A DNA stretch of 64,000 nucleotides from Lepas anatifera (Eukaryota; Arthropoda; Thecostraca; Lepadidae), in the NCBI GenBank assembly GCA_034440635.1, contig JAOTON010001584.1, positions 139,001-203,000 of the forward strand, given 5' to 3'. Every line of letters starts with the position of its first letter. The first letter of the stretch is position 1. This document shows positions 33,890 through 45,708 of this stretch, piece by piece. Position numbers and translations under genes: made by a program. A model generated the notes under the pieces. The model was given only the letters and a program-made list of their open reading frames with translations. It had not been told where the DNA came from and made no database searches.

Positions 33890-34640
33890 ACGGATGCGAG
33901 AAATGGAGGAGTAAGTACTAATGGTTGGTGCTTTGGAGTATTTACATAATTATCGATGTTTTTCTGCAGACAGACCTTTGCTCATTCGAGGCTTAACGTT
34001 GGGCCAGAGGTGCAGGCATGGAACAAGGGGTTGCCAATTATTATTAAAATAAGCTGGCCTTAGACTGTTCTAGTTTTCCCGCGTTGTGGTCAAAATCCAT
34101 GGGTTAGACGTAGACAGGGTATTAGGGGATTGATTTGACGGGTATGTGCTTAGGGCTGGTGTTTTGAAGTATGTAAATATTTATTGAATATGTTTTCTGC
34201 AATCAGACGTATACTCATTCGGTGCTTTACGTTGGGACGGAGGTACAGGCTAGAGAAAAGGGTTATTTGATGGTTAATCAGGTTAACTAATCTTATGAGA
34301 TGGGCTGAGCTTCGGAATAATTGGACCCTGACCACTAAGTAAACCACTGTGTAGTAAAAATAGAGAAGTGTTTGTGGAGGATATGTTACCTTTTGCCAGC
34401 ATTTATGATATTTTTATCGATATCAATCAACTTATTCGAGCAAATCATATCTAATAAAAGAAGCATCGGGCTGGAATAAATGGGAAAGTTTTCCATCATT
34501 GCACTGGCTTAGCATTAGCTGTACTAGAGATAGAGAAATGACTATTGTTAGCATTTTAGCTGCAATCAATAAGAAAAATTAATCAAAACATTCAAGAGAA
34601 TTTTGGTTCGTTAGAAGATGGTGACTGGCTGAAATAAATA
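33890..34640 (+). repeat. Degenerate ~240-bp tandem units
   Basis: GGTTGGTGCTTTGGAGTAT..TTTCTGCAGACAGAC (33920-33975) is echoed by GGGCTGGTGTTTTGAAGTAT..TTTCTGCAATCAGAC (34153-34208). CTCATTCG and TTACGTTGGG follow in both. A third, weaker unit starts near 34380. From 34641 to 35028 I see nothing definite. Confidence 0.6.
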
Positions 34641-35024
34641 GAATATATGAAAGTCTGTCACACCGCTACTGGTCTAGTTTTGCCTCATTGTGGACATAAT
34701 CTTTGGGTAAGAGGTAGCCAGGGTAGGTATTATTCGAATATCATCGTTCGGACTTACTCCACAAAGTGTGTTTGGGGTCGGAGCTTTCGTTCTGTATTTA
34801 CAGAGCTTCGTCAGCGAAAGTATTGGAATAGGTGGGATGATTCAATAAGAATCTCGAGAAAATGTTAAGTTTGGCAAATATCACGTGACAGTAATAAATA
34901 GTACCTTCTGAGAAATACTTAAAAATCGCATACAATAATTAAAGGGATAATAAAAAGGGGAACAAAAGACATCTAAATCAAGTTTACAATAGCGAATATC
35001 AGGTTTTAAGTTTGTCTTAGTATA

Positions 35025-35384
<360 letters not shown>

Positions 35385-35439
35385 TATTATGAATGTTATA
35401 TAGAAATAGGCCAAAAGAAAGAACAACATATTTATAGAC

Positions 35440-36475
35440 TTAACCCTCGCCCCACCGGGGGGGGCCATCGATGGCCCCCCTAAGGTTTTTCCGGGATAGC
35501 AGAAAAACGACGAGGCGCAGCACCGCGGTTGAGGGCTCTACCTCTCACTGCATCATTTTCCCATCACCCCTGAAATTTTTTACCCCGGGTCACCCAAGGT
35601 CAGGTCACCAGACGAGGTCAACCAAGGTCACCTCACTTCACCTTTAGAGCTCTGTAAGAGCTACATTTCAAAGTCGATCGATTTGAAACTTCCTACACTT
35701 CATGACCTCTCCAGGGTCTACAAGGTGTATATCCGGGATTTTTCGATTTCGTGCCCTGAGGTCAGGTCACGAGGCGACCTCTCCCATTGGAAAAGCATGG
35801 GGAAAAGCTATTTCATGATATAAAAGCCACAAAAATGATTGCAAATACTCAGACTGCTCAGAACAACGTTTTTGGACACCCTTTCACGGATCCCAGGGGT
35901 CATATTTGCCCTTTGACTTTTCCAAGGTCATCCAAGGTCACCAGAGGTCAAAAACAGTATTTTGACAATAACTTTTGACCTAATTGAGCTAGAGCGGTGA
36001 AACAAACACCATCGTGTTTGTCTTGTCACTGGCTTTCATTTGATATACGGCAAGGTCACTTTTTGACCTTTCGTGACCTCAGGTCATATTAGGTCACGAG
36101 GTGACCTCTGGCGGTCAAACCACTGGCGGGAGGTCTTTACGTTTCACATAGCGGAAAAAGTACTGGCAATTTGCTATCAAATGTACTTTACCAGGCCTCA
36201 ATAGCTCTAATGACATAAGAGTTATGCCCAGTTGGCTTAATCATTGCATATTTGAGTGAAAATAGCCGATCTTGACCTAATTTGACCTCTGGAGGTCAAA
36301 CCATTGACCTGAGCACTAAAACATGCGAAGTAATTTCTTACTGAATTCACGCGAGCTTTCTATTGCACTTTGCAGATTTGCGCTAACGCCCATATTTTCG
36401 GAGATAGAGGGGGGCCATCGATGGCCCCCCGGTGGGGCGAAGGTGGCGCCGGACCCCCGGTGGGGCGCGGGTTAA
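35440..36475 (+). mobile_element. TTAA-1 element, copy 2
   Basis: TTAA at 35440-35443 and 36472-36475 flanks 1028 bp, nearly identical to 654-1680. Three AGGTCA half-sites at 35925, 35935 and 35945 are exactly 10 bp apart. TGACCTTTCGTGACCT, AGGTCATATTAGGTCA and TGACCTAATTTGACCT (all DR4) lie further along. The subterminal GGGCCATCGATGGCCC occurs at both ends. Confidence 0.9.
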
Positions 36476-36560
36476 ACAAGTAACATATTTATACGTGTAA
36501 ACGTCAAAGTATAAAAACACGTCTTAGGAACACACTCGACGTATGGTTGGAAGCCATCTC

Positions 36561-37738
36561 TCATTTAAAGAGAGTGCCTGGATTTCTGTTAACACTAGCA
36601 TCGTTTGGTGAGGTGAGTATGGTCTCTTGCCGGCCCACTGATTGTATGCAGGCCGACTCCATGAGCAGTTGCATATGGTGATGGGCAGCGTGATTGAGGA
36701 TTTTGACGTCAGAGAAGGCTGGAGTAAACTGTCTGCGCTCGCTGAAGGCTGAAACCTTCAGTTTAGAGGGTACTCGTCCTCTCCAGATGTTTCGATGTTC
36801 TTGCACTCGAGACCGTATTTCTCGGTCAGTCTCTCCAATGTAAATGACATTTTCACCTCCTACCTTGCAAGAACATTCGATGGGCTTTACAACGTTGATG
36901 TTTTGTGACGTGGGCAGCTGGTGTTTAGCCTTGCTGCACAACAAAGATCCCACGGTGTGCAGTGGTTTTGACACAAGTTGTGTAGCAATCTTGCAGGCTT
37001 CTCTCTTGAGTTGGTAAAAACATTTCCCTGCAAAAGATACAGAGAGACAGGTGGAAGGCTTTCATTTATTTTCCGAGTCGGGGGTGCAGGAAGAGAGCGA
37101 GCCCTAAGCTTGAGATCCGCTCTAGTTTTTGTAATCACAGAGTCGATGAACGATAATGGGTAGTCATGTTGGTGAAATTTCTTGGGGATGAAATCCAGTT
37201 CTTTACTGCAGTCACTGGGCCTAGAGCAGTATCGAAAGGCTCGGATGCAGTCGAATCTGATTGCTGTTCTCTGATACCGTCTCCCTGAGTAAGATTCGAA
37301 TACCGGCACTTGGTTAGTTGTACATGTTTTTCGGTACACTTTTGTTATAAACTTGTTATGTCCTCTTGTTATTAGGATGCCTAGGTAGGGAATCACACGA
37401 TTCACTTCGATTTCTATGGTCACTTTTATGTTGGGACCTTGGCTGTTTAGTTGTTCCGCCCAAGTGTTGAGGGCAGAATCATCTCCCTGAAGTAGTACTA
37501 GATAATCATCTGTGTACCTACAGAAGTTGTAGACTAGGAGGCTGCAGGTCGAAGCTGGAAATCGTTTTCCCATTTGCCCATAAACAAATCCGCTACTACA
37601 GGCGAGTAAATTTACCCATTGCAAGACCAGATGTTTCTCGGAACCACCCCTCCTTGTCACCATCTTGAATAACAGCATGACAATTGCGGATTGAGAGGTC
37701 AAGGAGGTCAGCAACCGCATCTGGTTTCAAGCAAGTAA
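36561..37738 (-). pseudogene. Penelope-like element, RT plus GIY-YIG endonuclease (broken)
   Basis: On the minus strand the 5' part reads PDAVADLLDLSIRN and then a GLAMG block followed by VVADLFMGKWE. These are the Penelope-type RT blocks before the catalytic region. Next come FCRYTDDYLVLL (the YxDD-like catalytic motif, here YTDD) and YLGILI. The C-terminal ~130 residues hold a CxC followed by VIYIGETDREIRSRVQEH, the GIY-YIG nuclease core typical of Penelope-like elements, with a downstream glutamate in MESACI. Frameshifts near 37590 and around 36890-36970 break the frame. The 5' side stops abruptly at 37738 beside the tail of the next retroelement. It is inactive. Confidence 0.85.
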
Positions 37739-37740
37739 CG

Positions 37741-40214
37741 TCAATCAATCAATCAATCAATGTATTTCAGAACATCCTTACACTCGATACAAGGCTTTTC
37801 ATGTTCCATCATCAATTCAATGAAGGGGTCGTGGATAGTGTAAAAGTAACAGTCAAGTCAGCGATACATGCAGTAAAAGCACAAGTACTCAAATGCAATC
37901 ACACACGTAATATGATATAAAATACTGCGAGCTTACACTTACAGGCCCAATAAACTTCTCAGTGAGTTTCGGAAACCTGACATTCTGGTATTGGTTCTTA
38001 GATCAGGTGGCAGGTCATTATATTGTGCAATGGCAGCATGGCATAATCTTCGTTTCTCTGCGTTGTTTCTAGCACGGGTGGGACGTAAAAGTCCCGCCTG
38101 TCGCGTACCGTAGCTATGGTCAGTAAAGGTAAACATTTCACCAAGCACACACGGCTCACCGGTAATCTACACGCTATGAACAATGCTCAACCGGTGGTAG
38201 GTAAGCAGCTGTGCGGGGTCAGGCAGTCGTAATCTGGCTACTTCCCGAGAAATGTGCTCAAACTTTCTCTTCCCAGTTAAGACGCGAGCACAGAAGTTGA
38301 TCACTTTTTTAATTGGGTGGAGTTGAGTTGTTCCACAAGTCCCATAAATTGAAATACAGTACCTGATGTGAGATATGACGAGTGACTGTATTAATAGTTT
38401 CAGTACTGACTGTGGAATGATGTGCCGAATGTGCATGAGTCCAATGAGAATGCCAGTACATTTCCTAGTGATGCTATCAACATGCGATTCGAACGTCAGG
38501 TTCCGGTCGCATATGCACGCCTAGGTTTTTAACTTCCCTTGTTTCTGTTACTACTGTGTTGCCCACCCGAATACTAATTTTTGGCAAATTTTGGAGCATT
38601 GCACGGGTTCCGAGTACGATGACCTGGGTTTTTGCTGGGTTGATTTTGAGGGCGTTTTGAGAAAACCAATCTAAAAGTACAGCTATGTCATGCTCAAGCA
38701 ATGATACCATAGTATCAAGGTTCTGTTTTGGGCCGGATATGATGAGCTGAACGTCGTCACAGAATTGAACCATGGTGGAATTCTTAATATACAAATTCAT
38801 GTCGTTTGCGAAGATTGAAAACATGATACAGGATAAACTTCCGCCTTGGAAAACGCCCACCGAGTTTTGGAGTGATTTGGAGAGTTTCGGACTGCCATTC
38901 CCCTGTGTTGTTGCGCCACCGCTAAAACCGTTCGTAATTTTGACTTGTTGATAGTGATCACGGAGGTAATCCCTGAACCAGTGGTCGTCAACACCATACT
39001 GCTCAAATTTTTCCAGCAATTTCTCGTGACTAATTACATCGAAGCATTTTGGAAGATCCGTAAGAACTAGTATTCAAATATGCCCCTTATTCATGGCCTG
39101 GTACGCCTGGTCGGTAACTACTGTGAGCGCAGTTTCGGTGGAATGATTCTTCCGGTAGCCTTGTTGCGTGTGTGAAAGCAGATGGTTTTTGGTGAAATAC
39201 GTACTGAGTTGGTTGTGGACTATACGTTCGGTAATTTTTGTCACTGCTGGTAGAATAGTGATAGGACGCCAGTTAGATGGTTTGGTTGTGTCTCCGCCTT
39301 TCAGTATTGGAACAACCATGCCATGCTTCCACTGTCGTGGTACTAAACCGGTCACAAGACTAGAGTTAATGATATGAAGTAACACATTTTGAACGCCTAA
39401 GTAAAAACGCTGAAAAATCACAATATGAAATATCGTATATACAACCAGAAATATCGACAGAAGTAGAGGGTTTCATGGAACCTAAAGTAATGCACAAGTC
39501 GTCAGCTGAAATTGGTCCGATCTTCAAGCCACACGCAGGTACACGCGGGAGCCTAACTGGTAAGTTAGAGAGCGGCGGCGCAACACTAGCTGCGGTGCGA
39601 GGTCCAACATTTACAAAGAATTGATTAAGAGCGTCTGGTGTAACATTCGGAACAGAAGTGGTACTTTTCTTACTGCCAATAATCGGCCGAATGACCTGCC
39701 ATGTCTTGCTCGGACCGGCCTCGTTCACACGCTGCAGCAGGTCATTGCGGCAGTCCCGACGTATAGCTGCCCGACACTGCCGATTGATGGCCTTGTACTC
39801 GTGGCGGGCTGCCGGCCCGGCCGCCAGGGCGGCGCGGCGCCTGCTGAGCAGCTCACGGGTCGGTCCAGTCACGTGCAGGGCAGCTGGTGGTGGCAAACGC
39901 ACTCGCCGAACGGGTGCCACGGTGTCTAGCAGAGATGTAAAAATGCGAACAAAAGCGTCCCACTTAGCAGCAGGTCCATCGGCGGAGTAAACCTCCCGCC
40001 AGTCGTGATTGGCCAACTGGATGTTAAAAGCAGTCTGGTCGACCCGGTTCAGATTGCGTTTTTCGATGGTTGGTCGCTGTCGGTCACCACGGCCTCCACC
40101 GTTCCGCATGAGCATCCTGGTGTAGTCATGGGTGCTCACAACGTCGGTGAGAGCTTCTTTGTGAGTCCGCAGGAGATCACGAATGAGGAGTATAGCCTGA
40201 TTGGTAGGTATTAA
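37741..40214 (-). pseudogene. CR1/Jockey-like non-LTR retrotransposon, 5'-truncated
   Basis: Minus-strand order: a linker region (40214 down to about 39400, with ELLSRRRAALAAG and SKTWQVIRPIIGS); RT N-terminal blocks at 39421-39074 (WKHGMVVPILKGG, NWRPITILPAVTKITERIV, GYRKNHSTETAL); the middle and catalytic region at 39019-38477 with FCDDVQLI in place of the usual FADD; and the thumb and C-terminus to 37939 (SHIRYCISIYG, then NDLPPDLRT). A five-unit ATTG tail at 37741-37761 marks the 3' end. The endonuclease domain is missing, and several frameshifts and stops divide the RT. Some pieces remain open for 180-257 codons, so decay is moderate. Confidence 0.85.
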
Positions 40215-40684
40215 AGGTGTTGAGGAGGCGCAATACTATTTTAGTCTCGTTTTGGAGGCACGAGGGATGGAAAATTTATGTGCTGAAATTGAAGAAATAA
40301 AGTCATGTGAAGGAACTCGAGTTTGAATGAAGTGACATTTAAGTATTTAAGTATAAAGAATTTAAGTATTAACTATACCTGAAACTATTAAGCAGTTAAG
40401 GAATTTAAATCTAAAGAAACACAACGCGAGGCATTATCACGAAAATAGAAGGAAACATAGGAAACGCAAGGAATATAGGATAAGGAACATAGGAAACAGA
40501 AGGAAACGAACGTCTAAAGAAACAAGACGACAGTTGTTGGCGACGTGGTTTTGCTCTTGTAGCATTTCCAAAACTTGCATAGGTGACTTGATGGAATGTG
40601 CAGGTTTTGGGAGGACATTCAGGCTTAGTGTTAGGTGTTTGGTGAGCTCATAGTCTGCGCTACGGTGAGCTGGGCAGATGGGTC
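40215..40684. other. AT-rich spacer with GGAAACATAGGAAA repeats
   Basis: The block contains short repeats of TTTAAGTATT and AGGAAACATAGGAAAC. I find no gene. Confidence 0.4.
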
Positions 40685-40835
40685 TTAACTTTAGGCTTGA
40701 AGTCCAAAGTAGTCTGTCTTCTAAAACACACGGTCGCTGCGGCCCATTCTACGTACTGGTGAAAACGCACAAGTACCCCGGCCCACCTACAACAGAAGAA
40801 GACAGACTACTTTGGACTTCAAACCTGAAGTTAGG
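40685..40835 (+). repeat. 38-bp inverted repeat enclosing an RT-like motif
   Basis: The arms 40685-40722 and 40797-40835 pair with about three mismatches (GAAGTCCAAAGTAGTCTGTC and its complement are perfect). The 74-bp loop encodes FYVLVKTHK on the + strand, a motif typical of Penelope-type RTs (Y.L.K.HK). The frame continues after the arm to RPAVSARIPH, like the following RP.VS block. It may be a rearranged scrap of a Penelope-like element. Confidence 0.55.
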
Positions 40836-40984
40836 ATCCATCCGCCCAGCTGTGAGTGCAAGAATACCACATTCAAATTACGTACAGGCCCTCAAGATGA
40901 AAGGCTTGGCAGGTAGCCGAGCCCCATTTGCTCTTACACTAATGCGTATTTCTGCTGTGCCATTGACGTAACATGGTATGACGG

Positions 40985-42430
40985 AAGGGTGCAATTAAAT
41001 CTAAATGCGCCCTCCCCCGGGCGCAGTTACCCACGCACTTTGGCAAATGCGCCCTTTGTATAGTTTCACTCAAATCGGAATTCACTTTTAGAATACGCTA
41101 CTTTCAGGTCAGGAATTTTGTGTCAAAAATAAAAAATAATCAAAATGTGTAATTCAATCCACAGTAGCGAGATCGAATAGGAGATATTCGTGATTTCCCT
41201 TAGAGGGGTGCAATACCTACAAATACTTTCCCCCTAAGCCACCTTCACCCTGGTGGAGGCCATATTTGACACCCTATGAACAAAAAAACAAAAGCTGGGA
41301 AGACGCAGAAAAATTCATCGACGGCTAGTCGCAAATGCAGTAAAAATTATTTCATTTTTTCGTGAGGTCAATTTTGAGGTAACTAGAGGTCAAATAAGGT
41401 CGAAACTGCTGAAATAAGGGGATACTCCCAAAACCTCGACTATCTCAGGAACTAAACCATCTAGAAACGTTTTTCTAACATCATTTGAATGCGCTCGAAT
41501 AGCTCTTTCTTTCATTGCTGTACACTCCATTTTATTTTCAGGTCAGTGGGTAAGACGCTGCGGGTCACTGAAATTTGCAAATCTTTATACATACCCACTA
41601 GCCAAAATATGAAGCATGCTGGAATTAGAGGCAGTATTTCCTATCTAAGAGGCAATATATGACAATGTTTCCGCGGCCACTTGAAAGCTATCGTAAGGCT
41701 TGAAAGCTGTCAATAGCGGCTAGCGAGTTTAGTTCAACACCGGGTAGCATTCAATCGAGGTCAAGGAGGGCACGCCAAACATACTATGTGGATTTTGCTT
41801 GTTTGCAAATAACTTCTGAAAAAACATGATACAGCCGTACTGTAGGAAGCATTGTAATTCTCTCGTTAATACGAATCAAATGATACATTATTTTACTATG
41901 CTAAGTGAAATTTAAAGTTCGACCTGACCTTAGGTCAGCGAGTTGATCCGAAGTTACCTGGTATGGTCATGACGGCATCACTGAACACGCAGGGACAAAA
42001 CAAACACAATGATGATAAGATAAAATTATATCATTATGTACTCCAAAGTTGTAAGATAACGTGTTCATAACTACGTATTTGACCTCAGATAACCGTGAGC
42101 AGGTAACAGCACAAATTTTTAGAAATCAACCATATTAATAGGCCACGAACACATGATCCTTTGTTTTGAAGCTGATCTGAGCCGTGCGGACTGAGATGCA
42201 GACATTTCAAAAGTTTCCCTTGGGCTTACCAGGGGCAGGCCATGACTCACTCGACCTGACCTGGTGACCCGACCTTACATGACCTAGACGTAAAATTGTC
42301 AGGATATGTGCAAAAAGATCAGTGTACAGCTGTGTAAAGTAGGGCAGCAGTGCGCATCACCGCCTTCCGGCCGTCCTGGAAAAAAACACTTGGGATGGGT
42401 AAAAATATTACCCCTCTCCTTACCATGGTA
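40985..42430. mobile_element. GGTCA-rich DNA-element remnant 1
   Basis: GGTCA/TGACC motifs cluster at 41365-41405, 41925-41965 and 42240-42300 (for example CGACCTGACCTGGTGACC). Blocks such as CACCTTCACCCTGGTGGAGG near 41230 and GCGCCCTCCCCCGGGCGC near 41007 resemble terminal GC palindromes of the TTAA families. The boundaries are unclear and nothing is coding. Confidence 0.45.
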
Positions 42431-42739
42431 AGGTTAAGAACGTTAAGAAGGCAAAGCAAAAGTCGTGCATTTAAAATCTTACAATGGAAATGGTAGGAAC
42501 AAATGTAGAGGTATATCTTTAATTTTCCGACGGGCTCGTAAAACGGTGGGTGCGCTCCACGACGGGAAGGATCGGGTGCAAGGCAACAGTGCTACCTCGA
42601 TATGTCAGCTTCCGTCTGTCAGCTTCGGCGTGTGTTTGTGAGAGCGTGAAGCACTATTCTGTTGCGTTTTTCATGTTCGTATATGCATAGACTAGACACC
42701 CGTAACTAACACGTCCAATCACACCACACTTCAAAGACA

Positions 42740-43795
42740 ACACCTCTGAGCCAACTTCTTCGCCCCTGGTGAGGGGGGGGTGTTTAAACATCCCCCTGGA
42801 ATCAGCTTCTATGCGGAATAGCGAAAAAAGCAAAGGCTGGTTGATAGCTCTTATAAATTCATGAAGAAACTACATTAGCCGTTTTTGGCTTAGGTCAATA
42901 TTAAAGTCATGACAGGTCACAGAGGGTGGCATGTTAGAAAAGAGTTACTGGGCACTGGCGTCTGACAGAGTTGAGTTGGGCATAACAATGATCTGACCTA
43001 AGGTCAGGTCAAGGTCACCATCTGACCTAGCAAAGTAAACATGCATATCAATGGATTTTCAATAATAATTCAAACGTAATGATATCAAAACAAAAGATTT
43101 ATCATCATTCAATGGCGGACGCAGAGTGAAGGGAAAAGGCCATGCTCCCACGAATGACGAAATTTGGCCGATTTTCTTTAAAAAAGTTTTACGATTCCTC
43201 TCGCGTTGCCCCCCTCCTAACGGCGCTCCTTTTTCCACCCCTGTCACACTGCAAAGTCATTGACCCAAGTCTGAAAATTTGCTTAAACAGCCCCAGATGA
43301 CCTCTCAGAGGTCATAAGTCCAAACTTGCAACATGAGCCTGGAAAAGACCCCAGGATACTACGATTTGGAGAATATAGAAGTATTCTAAGCTGTATCTAA
43401 AGAAATAAAACCATGCTCTCCCAATTCCAGTTTTCTCCTGGTATTTCCAAAGGAGGGGTCAGGGTCCGTATCTGACCTTGGGTCATCGATATGAAAAAAT
43501 CCCGGAATATATTTTGTGGCACTTGGTGGGCCCATTATGTAATGATTCTCAATCTGATGGATTGACCCTGTTCTTTCTTATGCTATCTTAAAAGTTCTTT
43601 GGAGCTGAGGTCACTGGGCCAGCACCGATGGCCTGACCTGAGATGACATTAAATATTTGGAAAAAGTTTCAGAATGATCAAGAATGAGGTGTGCCAGGTA
43701 CGGCGGCGCTTCGCGCCGCCGCTTTGCGATACCGCCAGAAAAACCCGAGGGGTGTGTTCAAGCACCCCTCCCCTAACAGTACGACGGTAATAATC
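42740..43795. mobile_element. GGTCA-rich DNA-element remnant 2
   Basis: The left GCCCCTGGTGAGGGGGGGTG (42761) and the inverted right GAGGGGTG..CACCCCTCCCC (43750-43775) bound a region of about 1 kb. It holds CTGACCTAAGGTCAGGTCAA (42985), ATGACCTCTCAGAGGTCAT (43298) and further sites. The layout is like TTAA-1 and TTAA-4, but I could not place TTAA flanks. Confidence 0.45.
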
Positions 43796-43979
43796 ACTCG
43801 CAGAATTCATGCACACACCAGACATAGCCGCACATAAACATACAAATTCATAGCTCTCCACCCGGCCGCAGCAGCCGCTTCAAATCTGCCCGCAATTCCC
43901 TCAGTGACTTCTCACGGGTATCGAGGGGCAGCGCGTTGCACGCGACACTCAAACTGGCGTCTACCCGACTCCGATCTGA

Positions 43980-45245
43980 TGCGGGACAGAGGCAGATCAC
44001 CAATCCCTCCCGTGTCCCGCTGTCCCACCCCAGCATCCCGACTCTGCGACGCGGGACAGAGGCAGATCACCAATCCCTCCCCTGTCCCGCTGTCCCACCC
44101 CAGCATCCCGACTCTGCGACGCGGGACAGAGGCAGATCACCAATCCCTCCCGTGCCCCGCTGTCCCACCCCAGCATCCCGACTCTGCGACGCGGGACAGA
44201 GGCAGATCACCAATCCCTCCCCTGTCCCGCTGTCCCACCCCAGCATCCCGACTCTGCGATGCAGGACGAGGCAGATCACCAATCCCTCCCCTGTCCCGCT
44301 GTCCCACCCCAGCATCCCGACTCTGCGACGCGGGACAGAGGCAGATCACCAATCCCTCCCGTGCCCCGCTGTCCCACCCCAGCATCCCGACTCTGCGACG
44401 CGGGACAGAGGCAGATCACCAATCCCTCCCCTGCCCCGCTGTCCCACCCCAGCATCCCGACTCTGCGATGCAGGACGAGGCAGATCACCAATCCCTCCCC
44501 TGTCCCGCTGTCCCACCCCAGCATCCCGACTCTGATGGGATGCGGGACAGAGGCAGATCCCTAATCCCTCCCCTGTCCCGCTGTCCCACCCCAGCATCCC
44601 GACTCTGCGACGCGGGACAGAGGCATATCACCAATCCCTCCCCTGTCCCGCTGTCCCACCCCAGGATCCCGACTCTGATGGGATGCGGGACAGAGACAGA
44701 CCACCAATCCCTCCCCTGTCCCGCTGTCCCACACCAGCATCCCGACTCTGATGCGATGCGGGACAGAGGCAGATCACCAATCCCTCCCCTGCCCCACTGT
44801 CCCACCCCAGCATCCCGACTCTGATGGGATGCGGGACAGAGGCAGATCACCAATCCCTCCCCTGCCCCGCTGTCCCACCCTAGGATCCCGACTCTGATGG
44901 GATGCGGGACAGAGGCAGACCACCAATCCCTCCCCTGTCCCGCTGTCCCACCCCAGCATCCCGAATCTGATGGGATGCGGGACAGAGGCAGATCACCAAT
45001 CCCTCCCCTGCCCCGCTGTCTCACCCCAGCATCCCGACTCCAATCTAATGCAGGACAGAGGCAGATTACCAATCCCTCCCCTGCTCCGCCGTCCCACCCC
45101 AGCATCCTGACTCTGCGATGCAGGACAGAGGCACATCACCAATCCCTTCCCTGTCCCGCTGTCTCACCCCAGCATCCTGACTCTGCGATGCAGAACAGAG
45201 GCACATCACCAATCCCTTCCCTGTCCCGCTTTCCCACCCCAGCAT
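43980..45245. repeat. 70-bp minisatellite, ~18 units
   Basis: Each unit holds GGGACAGAGGCAGATCACCA, ATCCCTCCCCTGTCCCGC and CCACCCCAGCATCCCGACTC. Units of about 70 bp alternate with 67-bp (GATGCAGGACGAGG) and 73-bp (GATGGGATGCGGGA) variants. The long open frames through it on both strands are repeat artefacts. Variant spread suggests expansion by unequal exchange. Confidence 0.95.
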
Positions 45246-45708
45246 GAGTCACGAACATATTGTCCCCAGCATTCGGCGCTCGGCGTGTAAGGTGCCCTTC
45301 AGAGTGCACAAGGTAAGGTACGTGACCAGATCATTTCCTGGGAGCTACCAGAGGTTCAGGCAACGTTACTAATGTGGTCGCGTTCGCGGCGCCCCGTAAT
45401 AACGCGAGCGCCGAAATCGATAATCTTCTACAGACGCGCCGTGTATTAGACTATGTGCTGCAGTCGTGCCAAGAGCTATTGCCATACTATCAACGATAAA
45501 TACTGTAATCTGAGTCGGAAAACAGCGTTTGGCATGAATTACACCGAAAAGCAGACCATTGTATTTGTCAATTATCTGATCTCAACATCGGATAGGTTGC
45601 ATTATACCTGAGAGAGTCACAGTTTGACATAGTCTACAAACCCGTGATAGCTTTTTAGATGGCTCATTACTGGCATAGTGTCCCTAACCAAGATGGTGGT
45701 GAACCGAC
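45246..45708. other. Unassigned spacer after the minisatellite
   Basis: A CCCCAG|..ACAAG|GTAAGG pattern near 45270-45312 could mimic a tiny exon, but nothing else supports it. The rest shows no repeat or gene. Confidence 0.35.

Noticed and set aside
43904..44824. A 306-codon frame and several shorter frames on both strands
   Set aside because: All follow the 70-bp minisatellite, whose period shifts create identical peptides in every frame.
45270..45312. Possible 43-bp exon with CCCCAG acceptor and GTAAGG donor
   Set aside because: It is too short, with no neighbouring exon and no recognisable peptide; chance splice-like motifs are expected.
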